This document shows positions 1 to 7,120 of a stretch of DNA of 32,872 nt, piece by piece. The position numbers and the translations under genes are program-made. The notes beneath the pieces were generated by a model. That model saw only the letters and a program-made list of their open reading frames with translations, did no database searches and was not told where the DNA came from. Position 1 is the stretch's first letter, and every line of letters begins with the position of its first letter. Source of the stretch: an uncultured Clostridia bacterium (GTDB lineage: Bacteria; Bacillota; Clostridia; TANB77; CAG-508); the NCBI GenBank assembly GCA_934162625.1, contig CAKPJM010000007.1, forward strand, positions 1 through 32,872, given 5' to 3'.

Positions 1-164
1 TTCAAACTATATCATATTGGTATTTCCTTTTCAATTTTATTTTCTTTAGTGTGACATATCTATTGTAAACCTATATTATTCAAAAGCAACCTATTTTCCA
101 CGGTTTCTCTTGAAGCTTGCTTGTTTTTCATCTATTTTTGAATATACATCTACTATAAATAGTT
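1..164. other. Left edge without a recognised gene
   Basis: AT-rich stretch downstream of the last minus-strand gene. I see no open frame with a ribosome site, no clear hairpin with a T run and no RNA gene here. It may hold the promoter or spacer for whatever lies beyond the window. Confidence 0.4.
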
Positions 165-986
165 TTATTTTAATTTAAATTTTTCTTCTTTAAGAGGATT
201 CTCATTTATGTAAATTTTATGTTTTTTTATTTCCTGTTTTGCTTTTTGTATTACTTCATTAGATTTCGATAGGATTACTATATTTTCTAGCTCATTATTT
301 AAATTTACATATTCTATAAACTCTTCTATATCTTCTTCACATATTTCTGCTTCTATACCTATTTTTGTTAAATAATTATATAATTCAAATTGTAGCTGTG
401 AATATTCATCTTCGTCACAATATATTGCCATGTTATTAAAAGGTATATATTCTAGTTTTTCTATATCTTGTTTTTTTAATTGATAATATAAATTTGTGTT
501 TCCTATACAAATTATTTTGTCTACGCATTTTTCAAATTTCTTTATTTCTTCTATTTTTACACAATTAAATAATTCAATGATACTTGTTATTCTGTATTTT
601 TTTAATATAGAATTAAAAGCATTAATTATAAATTTATTTATTCCTAATAAACTGTCATAAATTAGCGCCATTATTGCTTTTTTCTGCAGTAATGCATGCA
701 TGCATAAATTTATAGTTATGTATGGATTTCCATAATACAATGCTGCTGTTATTGTTTTTTTATTTTTTTTGTTTATTTCTTCATTTTCATACATTTTTAA
801 TATGTCTAACATAGTTTCAAAATTTATGGATTGCATACAATTTTTATTATCTATTTTATATATTTCTAAGATTTTTTGTTTATTCTCTATTAATACCTCT
901 TTAAATTCTCTTACAATTTTGTTTAAGTCAGCTTGTCCTAAATATAAATTATTTACTTTAGTATTCTCTTTTATAAAATTAATCAT
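165..986 (-). CDS. Hypothetical protein, 273 aa
   Basis: I do not recognise this protein. It is Lys/Glu/Ile/Asn-rich, has no signal peptide and no convincing membrane segment, and looks cytoplasmic. The middle and C-terminal parts (a stretch reading CIGNTNLYYQL, then a late IYINENPL) faintly recall the fold of aldehyde dehydrogenase or ProA-like proteins. No catalytic cysteine motif is visible, so I assign no enzymatic role. Its ATG overlaps the stop of the upstream gene by four bases (ATGA), which indicates translational coupling and a shared operon with the 746-residue protein. There is no in-frame CGG. It is real as a gene because of its length and the coupling; the function is unknown. 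Confidence 0.75.
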   Translation of the reverse strand: MINFIKENTKVNNLYLGQADLNKIVREFKEVLIENKQKILEIYKIDNKNCMQSINFETMLDILKMYENEEINKKNKKTITAALYYGNPYITINLCMHALLQKKAIMALIYDSLLGINKFIINAFNSILKKYRITSIIELFNCVKIEEIKKFEKCVDKIICIGNTNLYYQLKKQDIEKLEYIPFNNMAIYCDEDEYSQLQFELYNYLTKIGIEAEICEEDIEEFIEYVNLNNELENIVILSKSNEVIQKAKQEIKKHKIYINENPLKEEKFKLK

Positions 987-3223
987 TTTTCTCTTTTACT
1001 TTCCTTAATTTTTTCGATAATGGTATCTATTGTTTCAATATCTTCTTTACTCCAATTTGAGTTTTCGTCTATTTTTAAAATTCTTTTTATACTTTGCCCC
1101 CAACCATCAATAGAGTGTATTATTCTATCTACACTTTTTACATTTATATTACTATATAATTCTGTTCTATTTATTTTTCCATTTTCTACTATACTTCCAT
1201 AGTTTTCATAATAGTAGTTTTCTTCTAAAATATATGTTGCAGTTCCATATGCCGGTTGTTTGTTTTTATCAAGCATTTTTTCAATTATTATCTTTTTTAG
1301 ATTTGGCAATTTTATTATTCCATGTCCATCTGTTATAAGTTCAAAGCTATATTCTTCATCTAATTCCTTAAATAATCTCATTCTTGCGAAAGGATTTGTT
1401 ACCATTTTCTTTGAAGTTTTTTTGTCTTTTTCTACTATTTGTCTTTTTCCTTTTTGGCTATTATGAGTATTCTCTTTTTCAACATTTATGCACTCTTCTA
1501 CAAGTTTTTGCCTTATACTATTATCTCGCTCATTCTCTTCTGGAAAGATTGCACCTATTATCATAAATCTTTCTCCAGGATTTTTTATTTCTTTTATTAA
1601 ATAAGCAATATCTTCTATTTTAATTTTCCCATCATCATACAATTCCTGTACTTTTGCTGGTTGTAAGGTACCTTTCTCATATTGTTTTAATAGAATATCT
1701 TTTCCTACCCATTCTATACATTTTTCCATAGTAGCTAGTTTTAAATCATATAAATCACTCATAACCTCAGCTGAATATTCTTCTTCGTTATATGCAGTTA
1801 TTAATTTTATTATCAAGTTATCTATATCAAATTTTTCAGAGTCATTAAGTTTCCTATATAATTTAGAAAATCTTCTTAATTCTTCTCCCTCTTCTGTTTT
1901 TAAAGTTTTAAGTTCCTTGTTATCACTAATAGAATATAAAGCTCTTTCATATAGCTCTCTAAATTTTTCATTACAATATTCTTCTGAAAAGGTGCTGTTT
2001 GCTATACTCTTAATTATATCTAGGTCTATTTTTCCTTTTATATACAATTCCAAAGCTTTCTCTTCTGTTATTTCACCTTCATTTTTAAGATAATCCATAA
2101 GCTCTAAGCTACACTTTAAAATTTTATCTTTTTCTTCTTCTTCTTTTTCTACTTCTTCATATTTTCCACTTAGCAAAACTAAATCTTCTAAATTTATATT
2201 TGCAATTCTTCTTTTTTGGATATCTTGAGTTAAATTTCCCTCTAATATCTGATTATGAATATCTTGAATTTCTTTATCTGTAACATAGTCATTCTCTGTG
2301 CATCTAGATAAAAATTGCTCTATCGTTTCTTTATTAATATTAAATATCCCTTTTCCATATTCTATATACGGATATGTTATATTTTTATATGTATTTCTTC
2401 CTAATTCTTTGTTTAAATCTTTCAAATATTTTATAATACTAGCATAATCTACTTCTTTATCGTCTGTCTCCTTTGCTACTTCAATTTCTTTTATGAGTAC
2501 TGCTGCAGAACTTAATAGCATTTTTGTAAGATCTATATATTGCAAATTATCTTCAAAATAAATTCTTATAAAATCAGCAAATTGGTCTTGGCATTCTTCT
2601 AATACTTCATCAATTTTTTCTTCTTCATATAATTTCTCAAATTCTTGTAAGCTCACTATATTATTTTCTAATAAAAATTGTTTTACCAAATTGTTTAACA
2701 TTGCAGAAAAAACTTTTTCTCCAAATTTAGCATCTACTATTGCACTTAAGTTTTCAATATCTGAAAGTGCAAATGCATTTGATACAAATTTTCTAGTTCT
2801 ATCGCTTTTTATTGAAAAAATTCTTTTTTTATTTTCTCTAGTAACTATTTCATATTCTGGTATATTTGAATTTATATCATCATTTACTTTTATAATTGCA
2901 AACTCTTTGTCTCCTAGAATTATTTTTTTTAATTCTGCTAATTCTTTAGAATCCATTTTGCTAGAAAAGTTTCTATATATTTTGAAAAATATATTTATTT
3001 TCCAGCTATCTTCATCATTCATAAATGGATTACTCATTATTAGTTTAGTTATCGCTTTTACTTTTCCTTTATTACTTAAACTATTAAATTCTAAGCTTTT
3101 CTTTATTTGTCTTTTTTCAGAATCCAAAAAATAAGATAATAAAATTTTCTCTGGGTCTGTTTCTATATAAGCTTTATATTTTTCTATTAGCTCTATTACT
3201 GTATAATCTTTAATATCTTTCAT
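983..3223 (-). CDS. Large hypothetical cytoplasmic protein, 746 aa
   Basis: No family recognised. The protein is highly charged and helical in character, with a Glu/Lys-rich stretch near residue 370, and lacks a signal peptide or membrane segments. Residues around 620-735 look like a separate compact C-terminal domain (FARMRLFKELDEEYSF, then AYGTATYILEENYYYENYG, then RIIHSIDGWGQSIKR). The start at 3223 is preceded by a good AGGAG-type ribosome site (aaaaggagaaaagc). It overlaps the downstream 273-residue gene by four bases, so the two are probably made together and may act together. The upstream 350 bp is repeat-filled, so its promoter is probably within or next to those repeats. Confidence 0.8.
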   Translation of the reverse strand: MKDIKDYTVIELIEKYKAYIETDPEKILLSYFLDSEKRQIKKSLEFNSLSNKGKVKAITKLIMSNPFMNDEDSWKINIFFKIYRNFSSKMDSKELAELKKIILGDKEFAIIKVNDDINSNIPEYEIVTRENKKRIFSIKSDRTRKFVSNAFALSDIENLSAIVDAKFGEKVFSAMLNNLVKQFLLENNIVSLQEFEKLYEEEKIDEVLEECQDQFADFIRIYFEDNLQYIDLTKMLLSSAAVLIKEIEVAKETDDKEVDYASIIKYLKDLNKELGRNTYKNITYPYIEYGKGIFNINKETIEQFLSRCTENDYVTDKEIQDIHNQILEGNLTQDIQKRRIANINLEDLVLLSGKYEEVEKEEEEKDKILKCSLELMDYLKNEGEITEEKALELYIKGKIDLDIIKSIANSTFSEEYCNEKFRELYERALYSISDNKELKTLKTEEGEELRRFSKLYRKLNDSEKFDIDNLIIKLITAYNEEEYSAEVMSDLYDLKLATMEKCIEWVGKDILLKQYEKGTLQPAKVQELYDDGKIKIEDIAYLIKEIKNPGERFMIIGAIFPEENERDNSIRQKLVEECINVEKENTHNSQKGKRQIVEKDKKTSKKMVTNPFARMRLFKELDEEYSFELITDGHGIIKLPNLKKIIIEKMLDKNKQPAYGTATYILEENYYYENYGSIVENGKINRTELYSNINVKSVDRIIHSIDGWGQSIKRILKIDENSNWSKEDIETIDTIIEKIKESKREK

Positions 3224-3317
3224 GCTTTTCTCCTTTTTATGTAAACATTATACAATAAATTTACTTTTTTTGCAAATTTTAAGCATTTTTGTTATTATAA
3301 CGCTAATCAACTTAAAA

Positions 3318-3402
3318 TCGCCCTTTGTTCTAACCGATTTGAGTTTCTAAAAAAATCTCAAAGCTAATGGCGATTATAGCATTTTTCTATACCAGGAAAT
3401 GA
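3318..3402. repeat. Dispersed repeat, first module (copy 1)
   Basis: This stretch matches 20133-20224 in the same orientation. Shared blocks include ccctttgttct, accgatttgagttt, aatctcaaag and gcgattatag, with small differences and an indel. It lies in the 352-bp gap between the M24 peptidase gene and the 746-residue gene. No coding capacity is seen. Confidence 0.7.
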
Positions 3403-3424
3403 GAACTTTAATAATTATAAATAA

Positions 3425-3580
3425 GCAAGGCATTTATTCTGCCTTTCTTATTGTATAGGAAAAATCGAAGATTTTTCCGTATACAACAAGGTTAGGCTAC
3501 CTTAAAACGCCCGAGCAAAGCGAGTGGCATGTATTTTGCACTTTCTTCGAAGGTATACTTAGCAAAATGCCTTTCTTATA
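3425..3580. repeat. Dispersed repeat, second module (copy 1)
   Basis: This is the near reverse complement of 20487-20615. Shared blocks include caaggttaggct, gagcaaagcgagtggcatg and gcaaaatgcctttctta. It contains an internal hairpin at about 3453-3485 (ggaaaaatc gaa gatttttcc). Its right end reaches the stop codon of the M24 peptidase gene. The hairpin could act as a transcript end or stabiliser, which is inference. Confidence 0.75.
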
Positions 3581-4637
3581 TTACTACATACTCTTTACTC
3601 GATTTTGTAAGCGGTATGCATTCAGTTTTGGTAATTAATACTGTGTCTTCTATTCTTATTCCATATCTTCCTGGCAAATATATTCCAGGTTCGTCTGTGA
3701 CAACCATATTTTCTTTTAAAAAGCTTTCACTTTTAGAATTTATATTTGGCATTTCGTGTATTTCTAGTCCTACTCCATGCCCTAGTCCATGTATCAATGT
3801 ATAGTTATTAAATTTAAAACTGTCATCTACCATTCTTGATAATGTTTTTATATTATAATTGCTTCTAGCCTCTTCTATAACATTCTTTTGATTTTTTAAT
3901 ACTAAGTCATATACTGGCTTAATTTCTTCTAAAATGCAACCCATAAAAATTGTTCTTGTCATATCTGAACAGTATCCTTTATATTTGCATCCCATATCTA
4001 TTAATATTGGATCTGCCATTTGTATTTTTCTATCAGAAGGCTTCCAATGTGGTATAGAAGAGTTGGGTCCGCTTGCAACTATTGGATCAAAAGAGTTTCC
4101 TTCTGCTCCATTTGTTTTAAAAAACATTTCTATTTCTAAAGCTATTTGTTTTTCTGTCATTCCTTCTTTTATGTATGTTAGCAAATGTTCAAAGCATTTA
4201 TCTGTAATTTCACATGCTCTTTTTATATTTTCAATTTCTTCTTCTTCTTTTATCATTCTCTGTTTTTCAATTATGCCCTCAGTTTCCACCATGTTATTAA
4301 TTCTGTACCTTTGTTTTAATCTTTTGTATTGTTCATATGTTACATAGTCTTCTTCAAATCCAATATTTTCGCAAAACACAAAGAAATTTTGTGCTTCTTC
4401 GCTAGATATATCTCTCATATCTGCTGCAATAATTTCATCATCTATTGTAAGTGTTCTATTTACGTCTTCTAAAAACATAGTATAAGTTAAAAAAATATTT
4501 TCTTTTCTTGTTATTAATAATGTTCCCTCTGACTTTATGTTTGTAAGATATTTAATATTTACTGGGTTTGATACTATCATCCCTTCTAAATTTAAGCTTT
4601 TTAATTTTTCTCTTAAAGTACGTATCTTGTAATTCAT
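3576..4637 (-). CDS. pepP: Xaa-Pro aminopeptidase / M24 metallopeptidase
   Basis: A cytoplasmic dimetal peptidase that removes N-terminal residues preceding proline, with the pita-bread fold of family M24. The N-terminal creatinase-like domain covers roughly residues 1-125 and the catalytic domain follows. The metal ligands are visible in order: D in ILIDMGCKYKGY, D in CSDMTRTIF, H in HGLGHGVGLEIHE, E in VVTDEPGIYLPG and E in GIRIEDTVL. The length (353 aa) is normal. A TTG two codons upstream is possible, but the ATG at 4637 is preferred because AAAGGGGTG lies at proper spacing before it. It follows yqeG and the prepilin peptidase on the same strand. In many Clostridia efp comes next, but here unknown genes follow. 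Specificity is inferred from family membership. Confidence 0.93.
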   Translation of the reverse strand: MNYKIRTLREKLKSLNLEGMIVSNPVNIKYLTNIKSEGTLLITRKENIFLTYTMFLEDVNRTLTIDDEIIAADMRDISSEEAQNFFVFCENIGFEEDYVTYEQYKRLKQRYRINNMVETEGIIEKQRMIKEEEEIENIKRACEITDKCFEHLLTYIKEGMTEKQIALEIEMFFKTNGAEGNSFDPIVASGPNSSIPHWKPSDRKIQMADPILIDMGCKYKGYCSDMTRTIFMGCILEEIKPVYDLVLKNQKNVIEEARSNYNIKTLSRMVDDSFKFNNYTLIHGLGHGVGLEIHEMPNINSKSESFLKENMVVTDEPGIYLPGRYGIRIEDTVLITKTECIPLTKSSKEYVVI

Positions 4638-4677
4638 AAACAAACACCCCTTTCAAAATTTTCAAAGCAAATCTTGT

Positions 4678-4697
4678 ATTGTTCATTCTTAATTTTT
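4678..4697. repeat. 20-bp dispersed motif
   Basis: The motif attgttcattcttaattttt occurs here and again at 28208-28227, both times in a short gap between minus-strand genes. Its function is unknown. It may be an end of a degraded repeat element. Confidence 0.55.
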
Positions 4698-4727
4698 AAC
4701 GTATTAATTTTGTAAAGCTCTAATGCT

Positions 4728-5474
4728 TTAGTACATTCCTAATGTAAAAATCTTCATTAATATTGTAAATAATATACTAAATGGTACAAAAATAGTTATA
4801 ATTGAAGATGCAACTATAAAGGGGCCAAAAGGTATATATGTATTTGCATTTTTCCTTTTTATTATCATGTATATAACACTTATTATTGCTCCTATTAAAA
4901 AAGATAACACTGATATAACAACTATATTTTGTAATCCAAAATATAATCCAAGTGCTCCCATTAATTTTACGTCTCCCATTCCCATTGCTTCTTTTCCTGC
5001 AATAAGGCCTCCTAGTAGCGTAATAAGCATAAAAATTCCTGCTCCTGCTACCATTCCATACAGCATATTTAAAGAAATATTGATATTTGTAAATCCGTGT
5101 ATAAATAAAATTACTAGGCCTATTTCAAACATCAGTAAGTTTAATCTGTTTGGAATTATTTGTTCTTTTAAATCTACAACAAATGCACATTCTAACATTG
5201 GTAATAAAAATATATATTTTATTAAATCTAAATTTTGAAGTATATCTCTTTGTATTCCAAATTTATAAACTAAAGCTATGTATCCAATTGCTGTAGCAAT
5301 TATTAAAAAATAATTAGGAATCATTATTCTCTTGTATTTTGCTAAACTATTTTTAGAAAAAATTTTTTCTTCTTTTAAAAAACATCTATTGCAATAATCG
5401 ACAAATTGTCCTATAAAACCGCCTATTATTGCAAATGCAACATAATATAATATATGTATATCATTAAAGTACAT
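4728..5474 (-). CDS. Prepilin peptidase, A24 family
   Basis: A membrane aspartyl protease that cleaves the leader of type IV prepilin-like proteins at the membrane surface. About seven hydrophobic segments are visible across 248 residues. The two catalytic aspartates are in AFVVDLKEQIIPNRLN and in the GxGD motif of EAMGMGDVKLMGALG. The N-terminal part keeps a shortened version of the region that carries the methylase activity in PilD (GGFIGQFVDYCNRC) but has only one cysteine in place of the usual zinc-binding pairs, so methylation is doubtful. The start codon lies two bases beyond the restored yqeG stop, so coupled translation is likely. No pilin or pilus ATPase gene is in the window, so its substrate is unknown. 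Confidence 0.9.
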   Translation of the reverse strand: MYFNDIHILYYVAFAIIGGFIGQFVDYCNRCFLKEEKIFSKNSLAKYKRIMIPNYFLIIATAIGYIALVYKFGIQRDILQNLDLIKYIFLLPMLECAFVVDLKEQIIPNRLNLLMFEIGLVILFIHGFTNINISLNMLYGMVAGAGIFMLITLLGGLIAGKEAMGMGDVKLMGALGLYFGLQNIVVISVLSFLIGAIISVIYMIIKRKNANTYIPFGPFIVASSIITIFVPFSILFTILMKIFTLGMY

Positions 5475-5476
5475 TT

Positions 5477-5987
5477 TTATCTCTCACTTTCCTTTTTTAC
5501 CTTTTGTACATATTTTCTTATTATTAGGTTTTCTAATGGCCTTTTTACTCTTGTAATAAATATGTCTTTTTCCCCTAATGGCTTAGTAAGAATTGTAAAC
5601 ATTCCCATTCTATTCCCACCGAAGTACATCAGTCATTATTTGATCACCAACAACAGCAATTTGATTTGGTTGTAGTTTTAATAATTCTGCACCTTTTTTA
5701 AATCCTTTTTTTAATGGCTTTTTTGCAAAGTTTATATATGGTATATTCAATTCCTTTGCAACCATTTTTACTTTTTCTATTTTATTAGTATTTGATAATA
5801 TGCATAATTTGAAATTGTTTTCTTTTAAAGAATTTATCCAGTCTTTAGAACCTTCTAATATCTTTAAATCAAAATCTATTAATGTATTATCAACATCTAA
5901 TAATAATCCTTTAATATTGTTTTTATTTAACAGTTCTATTGTAATCTCTTTTACACTTGTTACATATGTATTTGGATATAATATCAT
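5477..5987 (-). CDS. yqeG: YqeG-family HAD phosphatase, read through one +1 shift at CGGT
   Basis: A HAD subfamily IIIA phosphatase. Motif I is LLLDVDNTL (Asp31, Asp33), motif II is ILSNTN, and the Lys and GDQ-TDV motifs follow. In the plain frame it ends at 5610, just after TDVL, with three odd residues and a stop. Treating the CGGT at 5621-5618 as one glycine restores VLGGNRMGMFTIL and continues to a stop at 5477. This gives 169 residues, the usual YqeG length, and the C-terminal half matches the pattern of Bacillus YqeG (LGGNR, TIL). The ATG at 5987 is chosen because GGAGGA lies just before it; an earlier TTG at 5999 would include the ribosome site. It is directly upstream of the prepilin peptidase. 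Confidence 0.9.
5618..5621 (-). other. Recoding site CGGT (yqeG residue 123)
   Basis: In-frame CGG after CTT. Reading CGGT as one glycine restores the VLGGNR motif; plain reading gives a stop three codons later. Confidence 0.85.
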
Positions 5988-6041
5988 TTGTTCCTCCAAT
6001 TATGTTTATATATTATCAATATATTATAAAAAAGTCAATTG

Positions 6042-6324
6042 GATAAATTGTAATTTGTGTGAACGATTCTAGGGACTGTCCCTCTTTTGTTGAATGACAA
6101 AAGGGGACTGTCCTGAATCGTAAATGTAATGTGTTTTGCGTTTTCGGGCAGACACAGGGCCTGCCCCTACATTTTTGGTTAATTCTACGATTGCGGGTCG
6201 CCGAGGGCCGCGACACATACAGCCGTTTACATCGGATTTGTTCTAGGGCGTATGCAATACGCCCCTACGAATTACACCTCCCACATCACACCTCACACAT
6301 CAATAAAACAAATTACAATTTATC
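6042..6324. mobile_element. MITE-like composite intergenic element (copy 1)
   Basis: A 283-bp non-coding element bounded by a perfect 16-bp terminal inverted repeat: gataaattgtaatttg at 6042-6057 and its complement at 6309-6324. Inside are a palindrome (gggactgtccctcttttgtt with its inverted partner, 6070-6113), a gcctgcccctaca block, a gggcgta...tacgccc palindrome (6246-6264) and a run of cacacct-like units. A related element lies at 27140-27374 in inverted orientation. Its GC content is above that of its surroundings. Open frames across it on either strand are accidents of the repeat. It fills the gap between sleB and yqeG. No transposase is seen, so mobility would have to be supplied in trans. 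Confidence 0.75.
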
Positions 6325-6351
6325 TAATTTAATTCTGCTAAAAAGAAAAAA

Positions 6352-7060
6352 CTATTTGCAAAATCTATGATTTCCTATTACGACAGTTACAGGTCTTGAC
6401 CAAATCCATGCGCTTGTTGCTGTGTTTGGATTAAAGTAATATATTGCTCCATATGATGGGTCCCATCCATTTATAGCATCTTGTGCTGCTTTTTTTGCGG
6501 TTTCATTTGGTGTTAAGTTTATTTGTCCATCACTTACAACTGAAAATGCTCCCCTTTCATATATTACTCCTGCAACTGTGTTTGGAAATGATGAATTTTT
6601 TACTCTATTTAATACAACTGAGGCTACTGCTACTTGTCCAGAATATGGCTCTCCTCTTGCTTCTGCATATACTAAATGTGAAAGCAGATTTAAGTCCGAA
6701 CTAGAATTTGTTGTTGTGTTTGAGCTACTTGAAGAATATATTCCCATTGCAGCAAGTGTTTTAGGTCCTGCTATTCCGATCAACTGTTAGTCCATTTTTA
6801 GACTGAAACCACTTAACTGCAGAGAGAGTTTGCGAACCATATATTCCATCTACACTTCCATTATAATATCCCCATCTTTTTAATTTTGCTTGTATTTGTC
6901 TTACTTCATCACTTCTTGAACCATATTTAGAAAGTGCATATGATGAGTTGGAATCTTCTCTAAAAAATATATTATACGATAAATATAATACTGTAGAAAC
7001 TATTAAAATTACTATTAATATAATATCTTTTCTTTTTCTATTTTTTAATATTTTTAACAT
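6352..7060 (-). CDS. sleB: Spore cortex-lytic enzyme SleB, read through one +1 shift at CGGA
   Basis: A germination-specific cell wall hydrolase that attacks cortex peptidoglycan. Residues about 10-31 form a hydrophobic signal/anchor, residues about 44-100 a PG_binding_1 domain (VRQIQAKLKRWGYYNGSVDG, then GSQTLSAVKWFQ), then a Ser/Asn/Thr linker and a Hydrolase_2 domain (LVYAEARGEPYSGQVAVASV with the expected catalytic Glu, then AIYYFNPNTA and HRFCK at the end). The plain frame stops near 6783, after LTVDRNSRT. Reading CGGA at 6778-6775 as one glycine gives LTVDGIAGPKTLAAMGIY, the standard end of the binding domain, and joins both domains in 235 residues. The ribosome site is GGTGG. It implies a spore-former. 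Confidence 0.92.
6775..6778 (-). other. Recoding site CGGA (sleB residue 95)
   Basis: In-frame CGG after GAT. Glycine here gives the common VDGIAGPKT sequence of peptidoglycan-binding domains. Confidence 0.87.
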
Positions 7061-7120
7061 AAAAAACCACCTTTGAAAATATTGTTTCCAAAAATGATTT
7101 TTTTATAATTTTTTCTTTAA

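Noticed and set aside
165..986. Calling the 273-residue protein an aldehyde dehydrogenase-like enzyme
   Set aside because: Only a faint resemblance in two short segments; no catalytic cysteine motif or cofactor site is visible.
6016..6370. Open frames on both strands across 6016-6370
   Set aside because: They lie in the GC-rich composite repeat, have no ribosome site, and their sequence comes from palindromic repeat blocks.
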